Positions 36,829 to 46,003 of a stretch of DNA of 64,000 nt are shown here, in pieces (the first letter of the stretch is position 1; each line of letters opens with the position of its first letter). The translations under genes were made by a program, and so were the position numbers. Under the pieces are notes generated by a model that was given only the letters and a program-made list of their open reading frames with translations, was not told the origin of the DNA and made no database searches. The stretch comes from an uncultured Lutibacter sp. (lineage in GTDB: Bacteria; Bacteroidota; Bacteroidia; Flavobacteriales; Flavobacteriaceae): positions 62,001 to 126,000 of the forward strand of contig NZ_CANLZZ010000008.1 in NCBI RefSeq assembly GCF_947495725.1, written 5' to 3'.

Positions 36829-36859
36829 TTTGATAGAAGTGAAAATTGTACTTTTGTCG
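36829..36859 (+). promoter_or_regulatory. hemA promoter overlapping copy 3 of ACTTTTGTCG
   Basis: TTTG at 36829-36832, a 16-base spacer and TACTTTTG at 36849-36856 form a plausible Bacteroidota promoter; the third copy of the repeated word (36850-36859) covers the -7 box. The leader to the ATG at 36885 would be about 23 bases. A regulator bound here would block or remodel the promoter. Confidence 0.55.
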
Positions 36860-36884
36860 TTACTTATTAGGATAAACTAATTTT

Positions 36885-38138
36885 ATGGGTTTGGAAAATT
36901 TACCAACAAAATTATATAACGTAGGTTTAAGTTATAAAAAAGCCGATGTTAAAGTTAGAAGTGCATTTAGTATTTCGAAAAAAAATCAAAAATTACTATT
37001 ACAAGATGCAGTAAAAAATGGTATTGATGGTGTTTTAGTATTGTCTACTTGTAACAGAACCGAAATTACAGGCTTTGCAAAGCATCCTTTTGAATTAATT
37101 AGCTTGTTAGTTAAATATTCGAATGGAACTGTTGAGGATTTTATAAATGTATCAAACGTTTATAAAAATAAAGATGCGATTTCTCATTTATTTAAAATTG
37201 GAACAGGGCTAGAAAGTCAAATTTTGGGAGACTATGAAATTGTTGGACAACTAAAAGAAGCGTATAAGTTAGCAAAGGAATTGGGAACAACCAATGCTTA
37301 TTTAGAGCGCATTATGAATTTGGTTTTACAAGCAAGTAAAGAGGTTAAAAATAAAACTAAATTAAGTTCGGGTACAACTTCTGTGGCTTATGCGGCGGTT
37401 CAATATATTACACAAAATGTAGACGATTATGAAAATAAATCAATATTAGTCTATGGTTTAGGTGAAATAGGAAAAAATACCTGTAAAAATATTTTAGAAT
37501 ATACTACTAACAGAAATATTACCTTAATAAATAGAACTACAGCAAAATCATTAGAATTTAAAAATGATCACCCAGATTTTGATGTGGCTGATTTTAAACT
37601 ATTGTCAGAAAAAATAAATAATTCTGACATTTTAATAGTTTCAACAGGAGCAAATGGTATTACAGTATCAAAAGACACCATTAATAAAGAAAAAGAATTA
37701 TTGATTCTAGATTTATCAATGCCCGAAAATGTTGATGTAGGTGTGCAAAAATTAGATAAAGTTAATTTAATAAATGTTGATGAATTATCTAAAATAACTG
37801 ATGAAACTTTAGAAATAAGAAAGAATGAAATTCCAGTTGTAGAAAAAATAATTGAAAAGTATAAGAATGAATTTAATGATTGGATTTCTCATAGAAAATA
37901 TGTTCCTGCTGTAAATGCCTTAAAAGAATCATTGCAAGCAATTCAACAAGATGAAATTGACTTTCATTCAAAAAAAATAAAAGATTTTAATGTTGAACAC
38001 GCTGAGTTTTTAACAAATAGAATGATTCAAAAAATTACTACACAATTTGTAAAACATTTAAAAGATGAGGAAACTTCGGTTGATCAAAGTATAAATGTTA
38101 TAAGTAAAATATTCTGCAAAGAAAAAACCGAAGTTTAG
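36885..38138 (+). CDS. hemA: Glutamyl-tRNA reductase
   Basis: Reduces glutamyl-tRNA to glutamate-1-semialdehyde, the first committed step of heme synthesis. 417 aa. Catalytic Cys in VLSTCNRTEI, the nucleophile-flanking GLESQILGDYEIVGQLKEA phrase (the family's GxxSxxxGExQIxGQ), an NADPH domain with YGLGEIGKN, and a C-terminal dimerisation helix region. First gene of the rightward heme operon; hemC begins 1 base after its stop. Confidence 0.96.
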   Translation: MGLENLPTKLYNVGLSYKKADVKVRSAFSISKKNQKLLLQDAVKNGIDGVLVLSTCNRTEITGFAKHPFELISLLVKYSNGTVEDFINVSNVYKNKDAISHLFKIGTGLESQILGDYEIVGQLKEAYKLAKELGTTNAYLERIMNLVLQASKEVKNKTKLSSGTTSVAYAAVQYITQNVDDYENKSILVYGLGEIGKNTCKNILEYTTNRNITLINRTTAKSLEFKNDHPDFDVADFKLLSEKINNSDILIVSTGANGITVSKDTINKEKELLILDLSMPENVDVGVQKLDKVNLINVDELSKITDETLEIRKNEIPVVEKIIEKYKNEFNDWISHRKYVPAVNALKESLQAIQQDEIDFHSKKIKDFNVEHAEFLTNRMIQKITTQFVKHLKDEETSVDQSINVISKIFCKEKTEV

Positions 38139-38139
38139 A

Positions 38140-39741
38140 ATGGATAAAATTATAAGAATTGGTACTCGCTCAAGTGAATTAGCACTTTGGCAGGCTAATA
38201 CCGTTGCATTACAATTAGAGCACTTTGGTTGTAAAACTGAAATTGTAAAAATTGATTCCATAGGAGATATGGTTTTAGATAAACCACTATATGAGTTAGG
38301 GATAACCGGTGTTTTTACGAAAAATTTAGATGTTGCATTATTAAATGATAAAATTGATATTGCGGTGCATTCGTTTAAAGATGTGCCAACAAAATTACCA
38401 GAAGGTATTGTGCAAGCGGCAGTAATTAAAAGAGGTGATTTTAACGATATATTAATTATGAAAGAAGATGATAACTTCTTTTCAAATGAAACAGCTACAA
38501 TTGCTACAGGTAGTTTACGAAGAAAGGCACAATGGTTGTATCGTTACCCAAATCATACTATTGTTGGTTTAAGAGGAAATGTAAATACTCGTCTTCAAAA
38601 ATTAGAAGATAATGATTGGGACGGAGCAGTTTTTGCAAAAGTTGGTTTAAAAAGACTGAAATTATTACCAAAACCAGACCAAGCTTTAATTTTAGATTGG
38701 ATGGTGCCAGCTCCTGCACAAGGAGCAGTTATGGTTGCTGCATTAGAAAAAAATGAAGAACTTATAGAGTTTGTAAAACAAATAAACCACGAAGAAACAG
38801 CCACCTGTGTTAAAATTGAACGTGATTTTTTACGAGTTTTAGAAGGAGGTTGTACAGCACCAATTGGAGCTTTAGCATTGCTTATTAAAGATGAAATTAA
38901 ATTTAAGGGAGTTTTATTTAGTCCAGATGGAAGAAATAAAATGGAATTTTCTAAAAATGTACCAAAAGATAATGCTTGGGATTTAGGTGAATTTGGAGCT
39001 AAATTTCTTTTGGAAAGAGGAGCAAAAAAATTGATGTACAATGTTCCTGCAGATATTGAAAAATCTACATTAATATATTCAACAAAAAGTTTGTCTCACG
39101 AACAAATAGCTATTTTAAATTCAAGAATTGGAGCTGTAAGTAGTGATTTTATAACAATCAGAAACAATAGAATTAAACCGGTTATTGTTAAAAATCCAAT
39201 AAAAAATGTGGTATTTACAAGTCAGAATGCTGTGGAGGCTCTTTTAAATAATTTTGCCCCAATGGAGTTAGATTTTGAAAATATTTACTGTGTTGGTAGA
39301 AGAACAAAAAGATTAATTGAAAAGAGAATAGGGAAAGTTAAACATTTAGAAAAAGATGCCGAAAAATTAGGGAATTATTTAGCTGAAAATTTAGAAGATA
39401 AAAACCTTACCTTTTTCTGCGGAAATAAAAGAAGAGATGAATTACCTTCAATTTTAGAAAAGAATGAAATATTGGTGAATGAAGTTGAATGTTACCAAAC
39501 ACAATTAACTCCGCGAAAAATTGAAGAAAAATTTAAAGGAATTCTATTTTACAGTCCTTCTGGAATAGAAAGTTATTTACTAGATAACTCCACAAACAAT
39601 GCGGTTGCTTTTTGTATTGGCGAAACAACAGCATCTGAAGCAAAAAAACATTTTAGTGAGGTAGTAGTGGCAAAAGTTTCAACAGTAGAGAGTGTAATAA
39701 AATCTGTAAATGAATACTTTAAAGAAAGTTTAGAGGCTTAA
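38140..39741 (+). CDS. hemC-hemD: Hydroxymethylbilane synthase - uroporphyrinogen-III synthase fusion
   Basis: 533 aa. Residues about 1-305 are Hem[15 protein letters not shown], the substrate-site [12 protein letters not shown] and [16 protein letters not shown], and the dipyrromethane cofactor Cys238 in [10 protein letters not shown]. From about 305 to 533 the chain is HemD-like, with low conservation but typical bits: [27 protein letters not shown], and the end [15 protein letters not shown] followed by [12 protein letters not shown]. HemC alone would end near 310 aa and there is no separate hemD in the cluster. Polymerises porphobilinogen and closes the ring to uroporphyrinogen III. The fusion keeps the unstable intermediate in one protein. 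Confidence 0.93.
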   Translation: MDKIIRIGTRSSELALWQANTVALQLEHFGCKTEIVKIDSIGDMVLDKPLYELGITGVFTKNLDVALLNDKIDIAVHSFKDVPTKLPEGIVQAAVIKRGDFNDILIMKEDDNFFSNETATIATGSLRRKAQWLYRYPNHTIVGLRGNVNTRLQKLEDNDWDGAVFAKVGLKRLKLLPKPDQALILDWMVPAPAQGAVMVAALEKNEELIEFVKQINHEETATCVKIERDFLRVLEGGCTAPIGALALLIKDEIKFKGVLFSPDGRNKMEFSKNVPKDNAWDLGEFGAKFLLERGAKKLMYNVPADIEKSTLIYSTKSLSHEQIAILNSRIGAVSSDFITIRNNRIKPVIVKNPIKNVVFTSQNAVEALLNNFAPMELDFENIYCVGRRTKRLIEKRIGKVKHLEKDAEKLGNYLAENLEDKNLTFFCGNKRRDELPSILEKNEILVNEVECYQTQLTPRKIEEKFKGILFYSPSGIESYLLDNSTNNAVAFCIGETTASEAKKHFSEVVVAKVSTVESVIKSVNEYFKESLEA

Positions 39742-39752
39742 ATTATTTAGTT

Positions 39753-40718
39753 ATGAATAGAACCCGACGTTTAAGAAAAACCGAAAATATTCGCCGTTTA
39801 GTTAGAGAAAATAAAGTAACTATTGACGATTTAATTTATCCATTATTTATTGAAGAAGGAGAAAATATTGAGACCGAGATTGTTTCAATGCCTGGAATTA
39901 AAAGATTTTCTTTAGATACAATTTCAAAAGAACTAGATGAAGTTGTTGCTTTAAATATTCCTGCAGTACTTCTTTTCGGAATTCCGTCTGAAAAAGATGA
40001 TACAGGTTCCGAAACATGGAATGATGACGGAATTATGCAACAAGCAGTTCGTTTTATTAAAAAGAACTATCCAAGTTTATATGTAATTACGGATGTGTGT
40101 TTTTGTGAATATACAAGCCATGGACATTGTGGAATAATTCATGATAATGATGTTGACAATGATGCTACTTTACCAAATATTGCGAAACAAGTTATCTCAC
40201 ATGCAAAAGCCGGAGTAGATATGGTGGCGCCATCAGGAATGATGGATGGAATGATTCAAACTATTAGAGAAGCGCTAGACAATACCGGTTTTCCTAATTT
40301 ACCAATTATGTCGTATGCAGTAAAATATTCATCAGCTTTTTACGGGCCTTTTAGAGATGCCGCGGATTCTGCGCCAACTTTTGGAGATAGAAGAACATAT
40401 CAAATGGATCCGGCAAATAGAGATGAAGGGTTGAGGGAAGCTACTTTTGATGACCAAGAAGGAGCAGATATTTTAATGGTGAAACCGGCATTAGCCTATT
40501 TAGATATTATTAGAGACTTAAAAAACAACTTTGATCGTCCTATTGCATGTTACAATGTTAGCGGAGAATATGCAATGATAAAAGCAGCAGGAGCAAAAGG
40601 TTGGATAGATGAAGAGCGTGTAATGATGGAAAGTTTGCTTTCTATGAAAAGAGCAGGTGCAGATATTATTATTACCTATTTTGCAAAGGATGTAGCTAAA
40701 ATATTATTGAAAAAGTAA
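39753..40718 (+). CDS. hemB: Porphobilinogen synthase (delta-aminolevulinate dehydratase)
   Basis: Condenses two aminolevulinates to porphobilinogen. 321 aa. The active-site Lys residues lie in [20 protein letters not shown] and [13 protein letters not shown]. The metal site is the Cys-rich zinc type ([14 protein letters not shown]) rather than the Asp-rich magnesium type. N-terminal arm [14 protein letters not shown]. 11 bases after hemC-hemD, 6 before hemL. Confidence 0.96.
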   Translation: MNRTRRLRKTENIRRLVRENKVTIDDLIYPLFIEEGENIETEIVSMPGIKRFSLDTISKELDEVVALNIPAVLLFGIPSEKDDTGSETWNDDGIMQQAVRFIKKNYPSLYVITDVCFCEYTSHGHCGIIHDNDVDNDATLPNIAKQVISHAKAGVDMVAPSGMMDGMIQTIREALDNTGFPNLPIMSYAVKYSSAFYGPFRDAADSAPTFGDRRTYQMDPANRDEGLREATFDDQEGADILMVKPALAYLDIIRDLKNNFDRPIACYNVSGEYAMIKAAGAKGWIDEERVMMESLLSMKRAGADIIITYFAKDVAKILLKK

Positions 40719-40724
40719 GAAATT

Positions 40725-42017
40725 ATGAAATTAGAAAAATCTATAGAATTATATACAAGAGGTAAAAAACATTTAGTTGGAGCCGTAAATTCACCAGTAA
40801 GAGCTTTTAAATCGGTTGGGGGTGTGCCCATTTTTATTGATAAAGCAAAAGGGAGTAAAATTTACGATGTAGATGGAAATGAATATATAGATTTTGTGTT
40901 GTCTTATGGGCCAATGATTTTGGGTCATAGAAATAGCGTAGTTGAGAAAACTGTAAAAAAATATATGAAAAATGGTTACACTTTTGGGGCATCAACTAAA
41001 GGTGAAATTATTATGGCAGAGATGGTTTGTGATGCTTTTCCAGGAATGGATAAAGTGCGTTTTGTAAACTCAGGAACAGAAGCTGTTTTAAGTGCATTAC
41101 GTTTGGCTAGAGCATTTACAGGAAAAAATAAAATTATAAAATTTGCAGGTTGCTATCATGGACATTCAGATGCCCTTTTGGTTGCAGCCGGTTCAGGATT
41201 AGCAACATTGAGTATTCCAGGAAGTAAAGGTGTGCCTGATGAAGCGGTTAAAAATACGTTGATTGCAGAATTTAATAATATCAAAAGTGTTGAACGTCAT
41301 TTGAGAAAAGGTGATGTAGCAGCCGTTATTATTGAGCCTATTGCTGGTAATATGGGTGTTATTCGGCCAACTGATAAGTTTATTAAAGAATTAAGAGAGT
41401 TAACAAAATCTCATGATGTTCTATTAATTGCTGATGAGGTTATGACTGGTTTCCGTTCTAAATTTGGAGGTGCACAAGAATTACTTGGCTTTGAAGCGGA
41501 TATAACTTGTTTAGGAAAAGTAGTTGGTGGAGGTTTCCCTGTAGGAGCATATGGAGCAAGAAATGAAATTATGGAAATGGTTTCACCACTAGGAGATATG
41601 TATCAAGCAGGAACGTTATCGGGTAATCCAATAGCTATGGCTTGTGGTATTGCAACTTTGAAGGAGTTGAAGAAAAGAAATCCGTACGAAGATTTTAATA
41701 AAACAGCAGCATTTTTAGAAAGAGAAATGAAAACGGCAGCCAAAGAAAATGGAATTGATTTACACGTTAATAGATTTGGATCTATGATAAATCCATTCTT
41801 CACTAAAGTACCTGTTGTAGATTTTAAAACAGCACAAACAAGTGATACTGATAAGTTTAAAACTTTCTTTTGGAAAATGATGGAAAACGGAGTTTTCCTT
41901 CCTCCGTCTCAATTCGAGGCTTGGTTTTTAGATACAGCAATGACTAAAAGAGATATTTACAAGGTAAGAACAGCAATTAGGTTAGCGATGAAAGCTGTTG
42001 CGAATAAGCATAAGTAA
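40725..42017 (+). CDS. hemL: Glutamate-1-semialdehyde 2,1-aminomutase
   Basis: PLP enzyme making 5-aminolevulinate from glutamate-1-semialdehyde. 430 aa. N-terminal LVGAVNSPVRAFKSVGG, substrate-site NSGTEAVLSALRLAR, LLIADEVMTGFR, and the PLP Lys265 in CLGKVVGGGFPVGAYG. It supplies HemB, the gene just upstream. An 86-base gap with repeats separates it from hemE. Confidence 0.96.
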   Translation: MKLEKSIELYTRGKKHLVGAVNSPVRAFKSVGGVPIFIDKAKGSKIYDVDGNEYIDFVLSYGPMILGHRNSVVEKTVKKYMKNGYTFGASTKGEIIMAEMVCDAFPGMDKVRFVNSGTEAVLSALRLARAFTGKNKIIKFAGCYHGHSDALLVAAGSGLATLSIPGSKGVPDEAVKNTLIAEFNNIKSVERHLRKGDVAAVIIEPIAGNMGVIRPTDKFIKELRELTKSHDVLLIADEVMTGFRSKFGGAQELLGFEADITCLGKVVGGGFPVGAYGARNEIMEMVSPLGDMYQAGTLSGNPIAMACGIATLKELKKRNPYEDFNKTAAFLEREMKTAAKENGIDLHVNRFGSMINPFFTKVPVVDFKTAQTSDTDKFKTFFWKMMENGVFLPPSQFEAWFLDTAMTKRDIYKVRTAIRLAMKAVANKHK

Positions 42018-42027
42018 AAATATTGAA

Positions 42028-42097
42028 TTGTTAGTTTTTAATTTTGAATTGAAGCTTGAAAGAGCTAACAACTAACATCAATCTACTAACAACTAAA
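42028..42097 (+). repeat. Inverted-repeat spacer between hemL and hemE
   Basis: TTGTTAGTT (42028-42036) faces two reverse-complement-like copies, CAACTAACA (42069-42077) and ACTAACAACTAAA (42085-42097). The same TTGTTAG / CTAACAA words recur in the hemE-hemN gap. It could form alternative stems just before the hemE start. Confidence 0.5.
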
Positions 42098-42103
42098 TTA
42101 AGA

Positions 42104-43126
42104 ATGATTAAAAACGATTTATTTTTAAGAGCCCTAAAAGGCGAAACTGTTGAGCGTCCTCCAGTATGGATGATGCGTCAAGCAGGGAGATATTTACCAG
42201 AGTTTATAGCAATTCGTGAGAAATACGACTTTTTTACACGTTGTAGAACTCCAGAATTAGCTTCAGAAATAACAGTACAACCTATTCGTAGATATGGAAT
42301 GGATGCAGCTATTTTATTTTCTGATATTTTGGTAATCCCACAAGCGATGAATATTGAGGTTGAAATGAAACCTGGAGTTGGACCTTGGTTACCAAATCCT
42401 GTAAGAACTCAACAAGATGTGGACAATGTAATTGTCCCTGATATTGATGAAACTTTAGGTTATGTAATGGAAGCTATTAAAGCTACTAAAGAACTATTAA
42501 ATGATGAAATTCCTTTAATTGGTTTTGCAGGTTCACCATGGACAATTTTATGTTATTGTGTACAAGGTCAAGGTTCAAAAAACTTTGATAAAGCAAAAGA
42601 GTTTTGTTTTACACAACCAATTGCAGCGCATACATTACTTCAAAAAATTACAGATACAACTATTGCTTACTTAAAAGAGAAAGTTAAAGCGGGTGTAAAT
42701 GCAGTTCAAGTTTTTGATTCTTGGGGAGGAATGCTTTCTCCAACTGATTATCAAGAGTTTTCTTGGCAGTATATCAATCAAATTATTGAAGCATTGAAAG
42801 ATGATGCTCCAGTTATTGCGTTTGGAAAAGGATGTTGGTTTGCATTGGAAAAAATGTCTAATTCAAATGCATCTGCTTTAGGAGTAGATTGGACAGTATC
42901 TCCAAAAGTAGCAAGAGAATTAACAGGAAATAAAATTACATTACAAGGTAATTTTGATCCGGTACGATTATTATCACCTCCAAAAGTTATCAAGGAAATG
43001 GTACATCAAATGATTGATGAATTTGGGAAAGATAAATATATTGTTAACTTAGGTCATGGAATTTTACCTCATGTTCCTTTAGATAATGCAAAAGCATTTA
43101 TTGATGCTGTAAAAGAATATAAATAG
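42104..43126 (+). CDS. hemE: Uroporphyrinogen decarboxylase
   Basis: Removes four acetate carboxyls from uroporphyrinogen III to give coproporphyrinogen III. 340 aa from the Met at 42104; the frame is open from 42056, but that extension lies in the repeat spacer and the family begins [14 protein letters not shown]. Signatures: [53 protein letters not shown] and [11 protein letters not shown], ending [13 protein letters not shown]. Confidence 0.96.
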   Translation: MIKNDLFLRALKGETVERPPVWMMRQAGRYLPEFIAIREKYDFFTRCRTPELASEITVQPIRRYGMDAAILFSDILVIPQAMNIEVEMKPGVGPWLPNPVRTQQDVDNVIVPDIDETLGYVMEAIKATKELLNDEIPLIGFAGSPWTILCYCVQGQGSKNFDKAKEFCFTQPIAAHTLLQKITDTTIAYLKEKVKAGVNAVQVFDSWGGMLSPTDYQEFSWQYINQIIEALKDDAPVIAFGKGCWFALEKMSNSNASALGVDWTVSPKVARELTGNKITLQGNFDPVRLLSPPKVIKEMVHQMIDEFGKDKYIVNLGHGILPHVPLDNAKAFIDAVKEYK

Positions 43127-43127
43127 T

Positions 43128-43203
43128 TGGTAGTTTTTAGTTGTTAGTTTTTGGTGAGTCAGTAACTAACAACAAGTAACCAACAACCAACAACTAAAAA
43201 CCA
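43128..43203 (+). repeat. Stem-loop repeat spacer between hemE and hemN
   Basis: The gap is made almost entirely of TTGTTAG / GTTGGT-like words. TTTTTAGTTGTT (43135-43146) pairs perfectly with AACAACTAAAAA (43190-43201), and further partial pairing is possible inside. The 3' arm ends two bases before the hemN ATG, so the hairpin would hold the translation start region. Confidence 0.6.
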
Positions 43204-44562
43204 ATGAAAAAATTAATTCAAAAATATAATATTCCAGGGCCAAGGTATACCAGTTATCCAACTGTGCCTTTTTGGGATAAAGAAGGAATAGCTCAGCACG
43301 ATTGGGAACGTACAGTTAAAAAATCTTTTGATGAAAGTAATGAGGTAGAGGGAATTAGTCTTTATATTCATTTACCATTTTGTGAAAGTTTATGTACGTT
43401 TTGTGCGTGTCATAAAAAAATTACAAAACGTCACGAAGTAGAACAGCCATATATTGAAACTTTATTAAAGGAATGGTATTTATATTGCGATTTATTAGTT
43501 GAACGACCAAAAATTAGAGAAATTCATTTAGGAGGAGGAACACCAACTTTCTTTTCTTCTGAAAATTTAAAAAAATTAATCAACGGGATATTTAAAAGAG
43601 CTGATAAATTTGAAGTTTTTGATTTTAGTTACGAAGGTCATCCAAATCATACTTCAGAAGAGCAGTTACAAACCTTATATGATTTAGGCTCTAGAAGAAA
43701 TAGTTTTGGAATTCAAGATTACGATCCAAAAGTTCAAAAAGCAATACATAGAGTTCAAAGTTTTGATCAGGTTAAACGTGTGAATGATTTATCACGTAAA
43801 ATAGGTTATGAATCTATAAGTCATGATTTAATTTTTGGATTGCCTTTTCAAACTGAAGAAAGTATAAGAAATACAATTAAAAATACCATTGAATTAAAAC
43901 CAGATAGAATAGCTTATTATAGCTATGCACACGTGCCTTGGATTAAAGGTGTTGGCCAACGTGGATTTGATGAAAATGATTTACCTAAGGATAATGAAAA
44001 ACGTTATTTATACGAATTAGGTAAACAATTATTTTTTGATAATGGTTATGTTGAGGTTGGAATGGATCATTTTGCATTACCAACCGATTCTTTACATAAA
44101 GCTATGAAATCTAAAAAGTTACATAGAAACTTTATGGGGTATACTGCGGGAAAAACCGAACTAATGATTGGTTTAGGAATGTCTTCAATTTCAGATTCTT
44201 GGTACGCTTTTGCTCAAAATGAAAAAGATGTTGACACCTATACACAAAAGGTAAATAGTGGAATTATACCTATTTTTAGAGGTCATTTATTAACAGAACA
44301 AGATTTAATAATAAGAAAGCATATTTTAAATTTAATGTGCAATCTAGAAACTGAATGGAAAATAGGTTTGGATAAAAAAGTAAAATCTGAAATAATTGAT
44401 CGCTTACAAGAAATAATTGATGATAATTTAATTACTGTTACAGAAGATAAAGTTACAGTTAAAGAGGAGGGAAGAATGTTTGTTAGAAATATTTGTATGG
44501 CTTTTGATTTACGGTTATTAGAAAATAAACCAGAAACACGAGTTTTTTCTATGACGATTTAA
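43204..44562 (+). CDS. hemN: Oxygen-independent coproporphyrinogen III oxidase
   Basis: Radical-SAM enzyme converting coproporphyrinogen III to protoporphyrinogen IX without oxygen. 452 aa. The 4Fe-4S/SAM motif CxxxCxxC is Cys60, Cys64, Cys67 (CESLCTFCAC), preceded by RYTSYPTVPFW, the mark of true HemN rather than HemW; LGGGTPTFFS and the YGDLIFG-like region SHDLIFGLPFQT follow. Last gene of the heme operon; a strong terminator follows. Confidence 0.95.
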   Translation: MKKLIQKYNIPGPRYTSYPTVPFWDKEGIAQHDWERTVKKSFDESNEVEGISLYIHLPFCESLCTFCACHKKITKRHEVEQPYIETLLKEWYLYCDLLVERPKIREIHLGGGTPTFFSSENLKKLINGIFKRADKFEVFDFSYEGHPNHTSEEQLQTLYDLGSRRNSFGIQDYDPKVQKAIHRVQSFDQVKRVNDLSRKIGYESISHDLIFGLPFQTEESIRNTIKNTIELKPDRIAYYSYAHVPWIKGVGQRGFDENDLPKDNEKRYLYELGKQLFFDNGYVEVGMDHFALPTDSLHKAMKSKKLHRNFMGYTAGKTELMIGLGMSSISDSWYAFAQNEKDVDTYTQKVNSGIIPIFRGHLLTEQDLIIRKHILNLMCNLETEWKIGLDKKVKSEIIDRLQEIIDDNLITVTEDKVTVKEEGRMFVRNICMAFDLRLLENKPETRVFSMTI

Positions 44563-44576
44563 ACAGCATAAATTAC

Positions 44577-44611
44577 AAAAAAAAAGCCGAGCAATTGCTC
44601 GGCTTTTTTTA
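44577..44611. terminator. Bidirectional terminator between hemN and the cytochrome cluster
   Basis: AAAAAGCCGAGC and GCTCGGCTTTTT form a 12-bp perfect stem with an AATT loop, flanked by A and T tracts. It separates two converging units: the rightward heme operon and the leftward cytochrome cluster. Confidence 0.92.
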
Positions 44612-44624
44612 TACATGTAATCTA

Positions 44625-45026
44625 TTACTTTTCGCCCATTGTTCTCATATAATGAACTGTAAGCCACATGTCTTCTTCGCTCATTTTCTTTTCAAAACTA
44701 GGCATATCATCTCGTCCTATATAACTTTTATAAAACAAAGCTCCGTCAGATTGTGCTTGGAATTTTTTGGAGGAAAAATCTCCCAAATCTCCTTCAACTT
44801 CATCGGCTTTTGGTCCATCTCCTAAACCTTCTTTACCGTGGCAAGATTTACAATGCTTTGCATACATGGATTTACCAATTGCAATGTTTTCTTTAGAAGC
44901 TTCTTCAGGATTGGTCATTTTTTCGTATTTCGCAGGAACCTTCCAAGGTTCTTGATCTAGAGATTTAAATGCAAATAAGCCTAGGCAAATAACCCCTATA
45001 AATGTTAAAAATTTAATTGTTTTCAT
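44625..45026 (-). CDS. Small monoheme cytochrome c
   Basis: 133 aa with a signal peptide or N-terminal anchor (about 1-22). One c-heme site CKSCH in AKHCKSCHGKEGLGDG, followed by GDFSSKKFQAQSDGALF and a C-terminal MSEEDMWLTVHYMRTMG helix, the shape of a class I cytochrome c with a Met ligand. Periplasmic electron carrier. Last gene of the leftward electron-transfer cluster that contains NrfD and Fe-S proteins. Confidence 0.9.
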   Translation of the reverse strand: MKTIKFLTFIGVICLGLFAFKSLDQEPWKVPAKYEKMTNPEEASKENIAIGKSMYAKHCKSCHGKEGLGDGPKADEVEGDLGDFSSKKFQAQSDGALFYKSYIGRDDMPSFEKKMSEEDMWLTVHYMRTMGEK

Positions 45027-45096
45027 ATTTGTTGTCTAATGTTAATTAATGTTACTAAATAAATATCAATAATAATACCAATAAATTATGGTTGAT

Positions 45097-45999
45097 TTAA
45101 TCTTCTTTCGCTAATTCTAATTCTTTCCCTTCATTTTTAATTTTAATTAAATTAACTATTGTGTAAATAAAGTTAGCCCAAATACCAACCAATAATATTG
45201 TTAAAACAATATACATCCAAATAGGTGCACTTTCTGACCATAGCGTATTATTGTTTTCAATAATTTTATTGTTGAATACACCCCAATTTACTGATTTTTT
45301 TTGAATTATACTTCCAAATTCGTCGTGATCATCAACCAAAACAAAAACATCTAAATTTCCATTTATATTACCAGGAATGTCTGTAGGAAATTCAAACTCA
45401 TAAGTTCCATTTTCAAGAGTGCCTTCATTAATAGGCATTTTAGAAAGCATTCCGGCAACTGAAAATATTAAATCAATTTCTTCTTCTACATCAATTTTTT
45501 CTCCTATACTATCAATGGTGTAAGCTTTAATATTGGCGGTTTTTACACTGTCTATTTCTAACAAGTTCAATTCTAAAAATATATCTTTAACTGTTATTTC
45601 TTTTTCGTAACCGCTAATTGCGTCCGTTTCCTCAAAAACGGCACTTAAATTTATATAACCATTTTCATCTTGTAAAAACGATTTACTTTTAGGAATAATA
45701 AGTTGAGCTATACCTTCGTCATTAGTTTTTACCGTATTTAATAGAACTTTTTCTTCTTCAGTGAAATTGTAAAATTTAATTTCGGCTTGGTAAATAGGGA
45801 CTTTGTCTTTTCTGTCTTTTTTATTGGTAGCTATAAAATTAACTTCCAATAAACGAGAATTGTCTGGCTGTTTTATAGTATTAAATTTAAATGAAAACTT
45901 ATAATCTTTTACCGTTGTTTCTTGCGCAAAACTTTTAGTATTTAAAACAAATCCAATAAATACTAAAATAACTGAATATTTAATTAAATAATTTTTCAT
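45097..45999 (-). CDS. Predicted periplasmic protein with C-terminal membrane anchor, part of the NrfD cluster
   Basis: 300 aa: a signal peptide (about 1-25, ending SFAQ), then an Ig-like beta-rich periplasmic region of about 220 residues, then one membrane helix near residues 258-283 (APIWMYIVLTILLVGIWANF) and a short charged tail. No metal-binding motif. It lies 4 bases downstream of the NrfD gene, which argues for a role in assembly or structure of that complex. I do not recognise the family by name. Confidence 0.7.
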   Translation of the reverse strand: MKNYLIKYSVILVFIGFVLNTKSFAQETTVKDYKFSFKFNTIKQPDNSRLLEVNFIATNKKDRKDKVPIYQAEIKFYNFTEEEKVLLNTVKTNDEGIAQLIIPKSKSFLQDENGYINLSAVFEETDAISGYEKEITVKDIFLELNLLEIDSVKTANIKAYTIDSIGEKIDVEEEIDLIFSVAGMLSKMPINEGTLENGTYEFEFPTDIPGNINGNLDVFVLVDDHDEFGSIIQKKSVNWGVFNNKIIENNNTLWSESAPIWMYIVLTILLVGIWANFIYTIVNLIKIKNEGKELELAKED

Positions 46000-46003
46000 A
46001 AAA

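Noticed and set aside
38595-39041. 148-codon minus-strand frame opposite hemC-hemD
   Set aside because: Shadow of a strongly supported gene, without own start signal or family resemblance.
42018-43203. CRISPR-like repeats in the heme-operon gaps
   Set aside because: The words are short, variable and in inverted arrangement, with no regular spacers and no cas genes.
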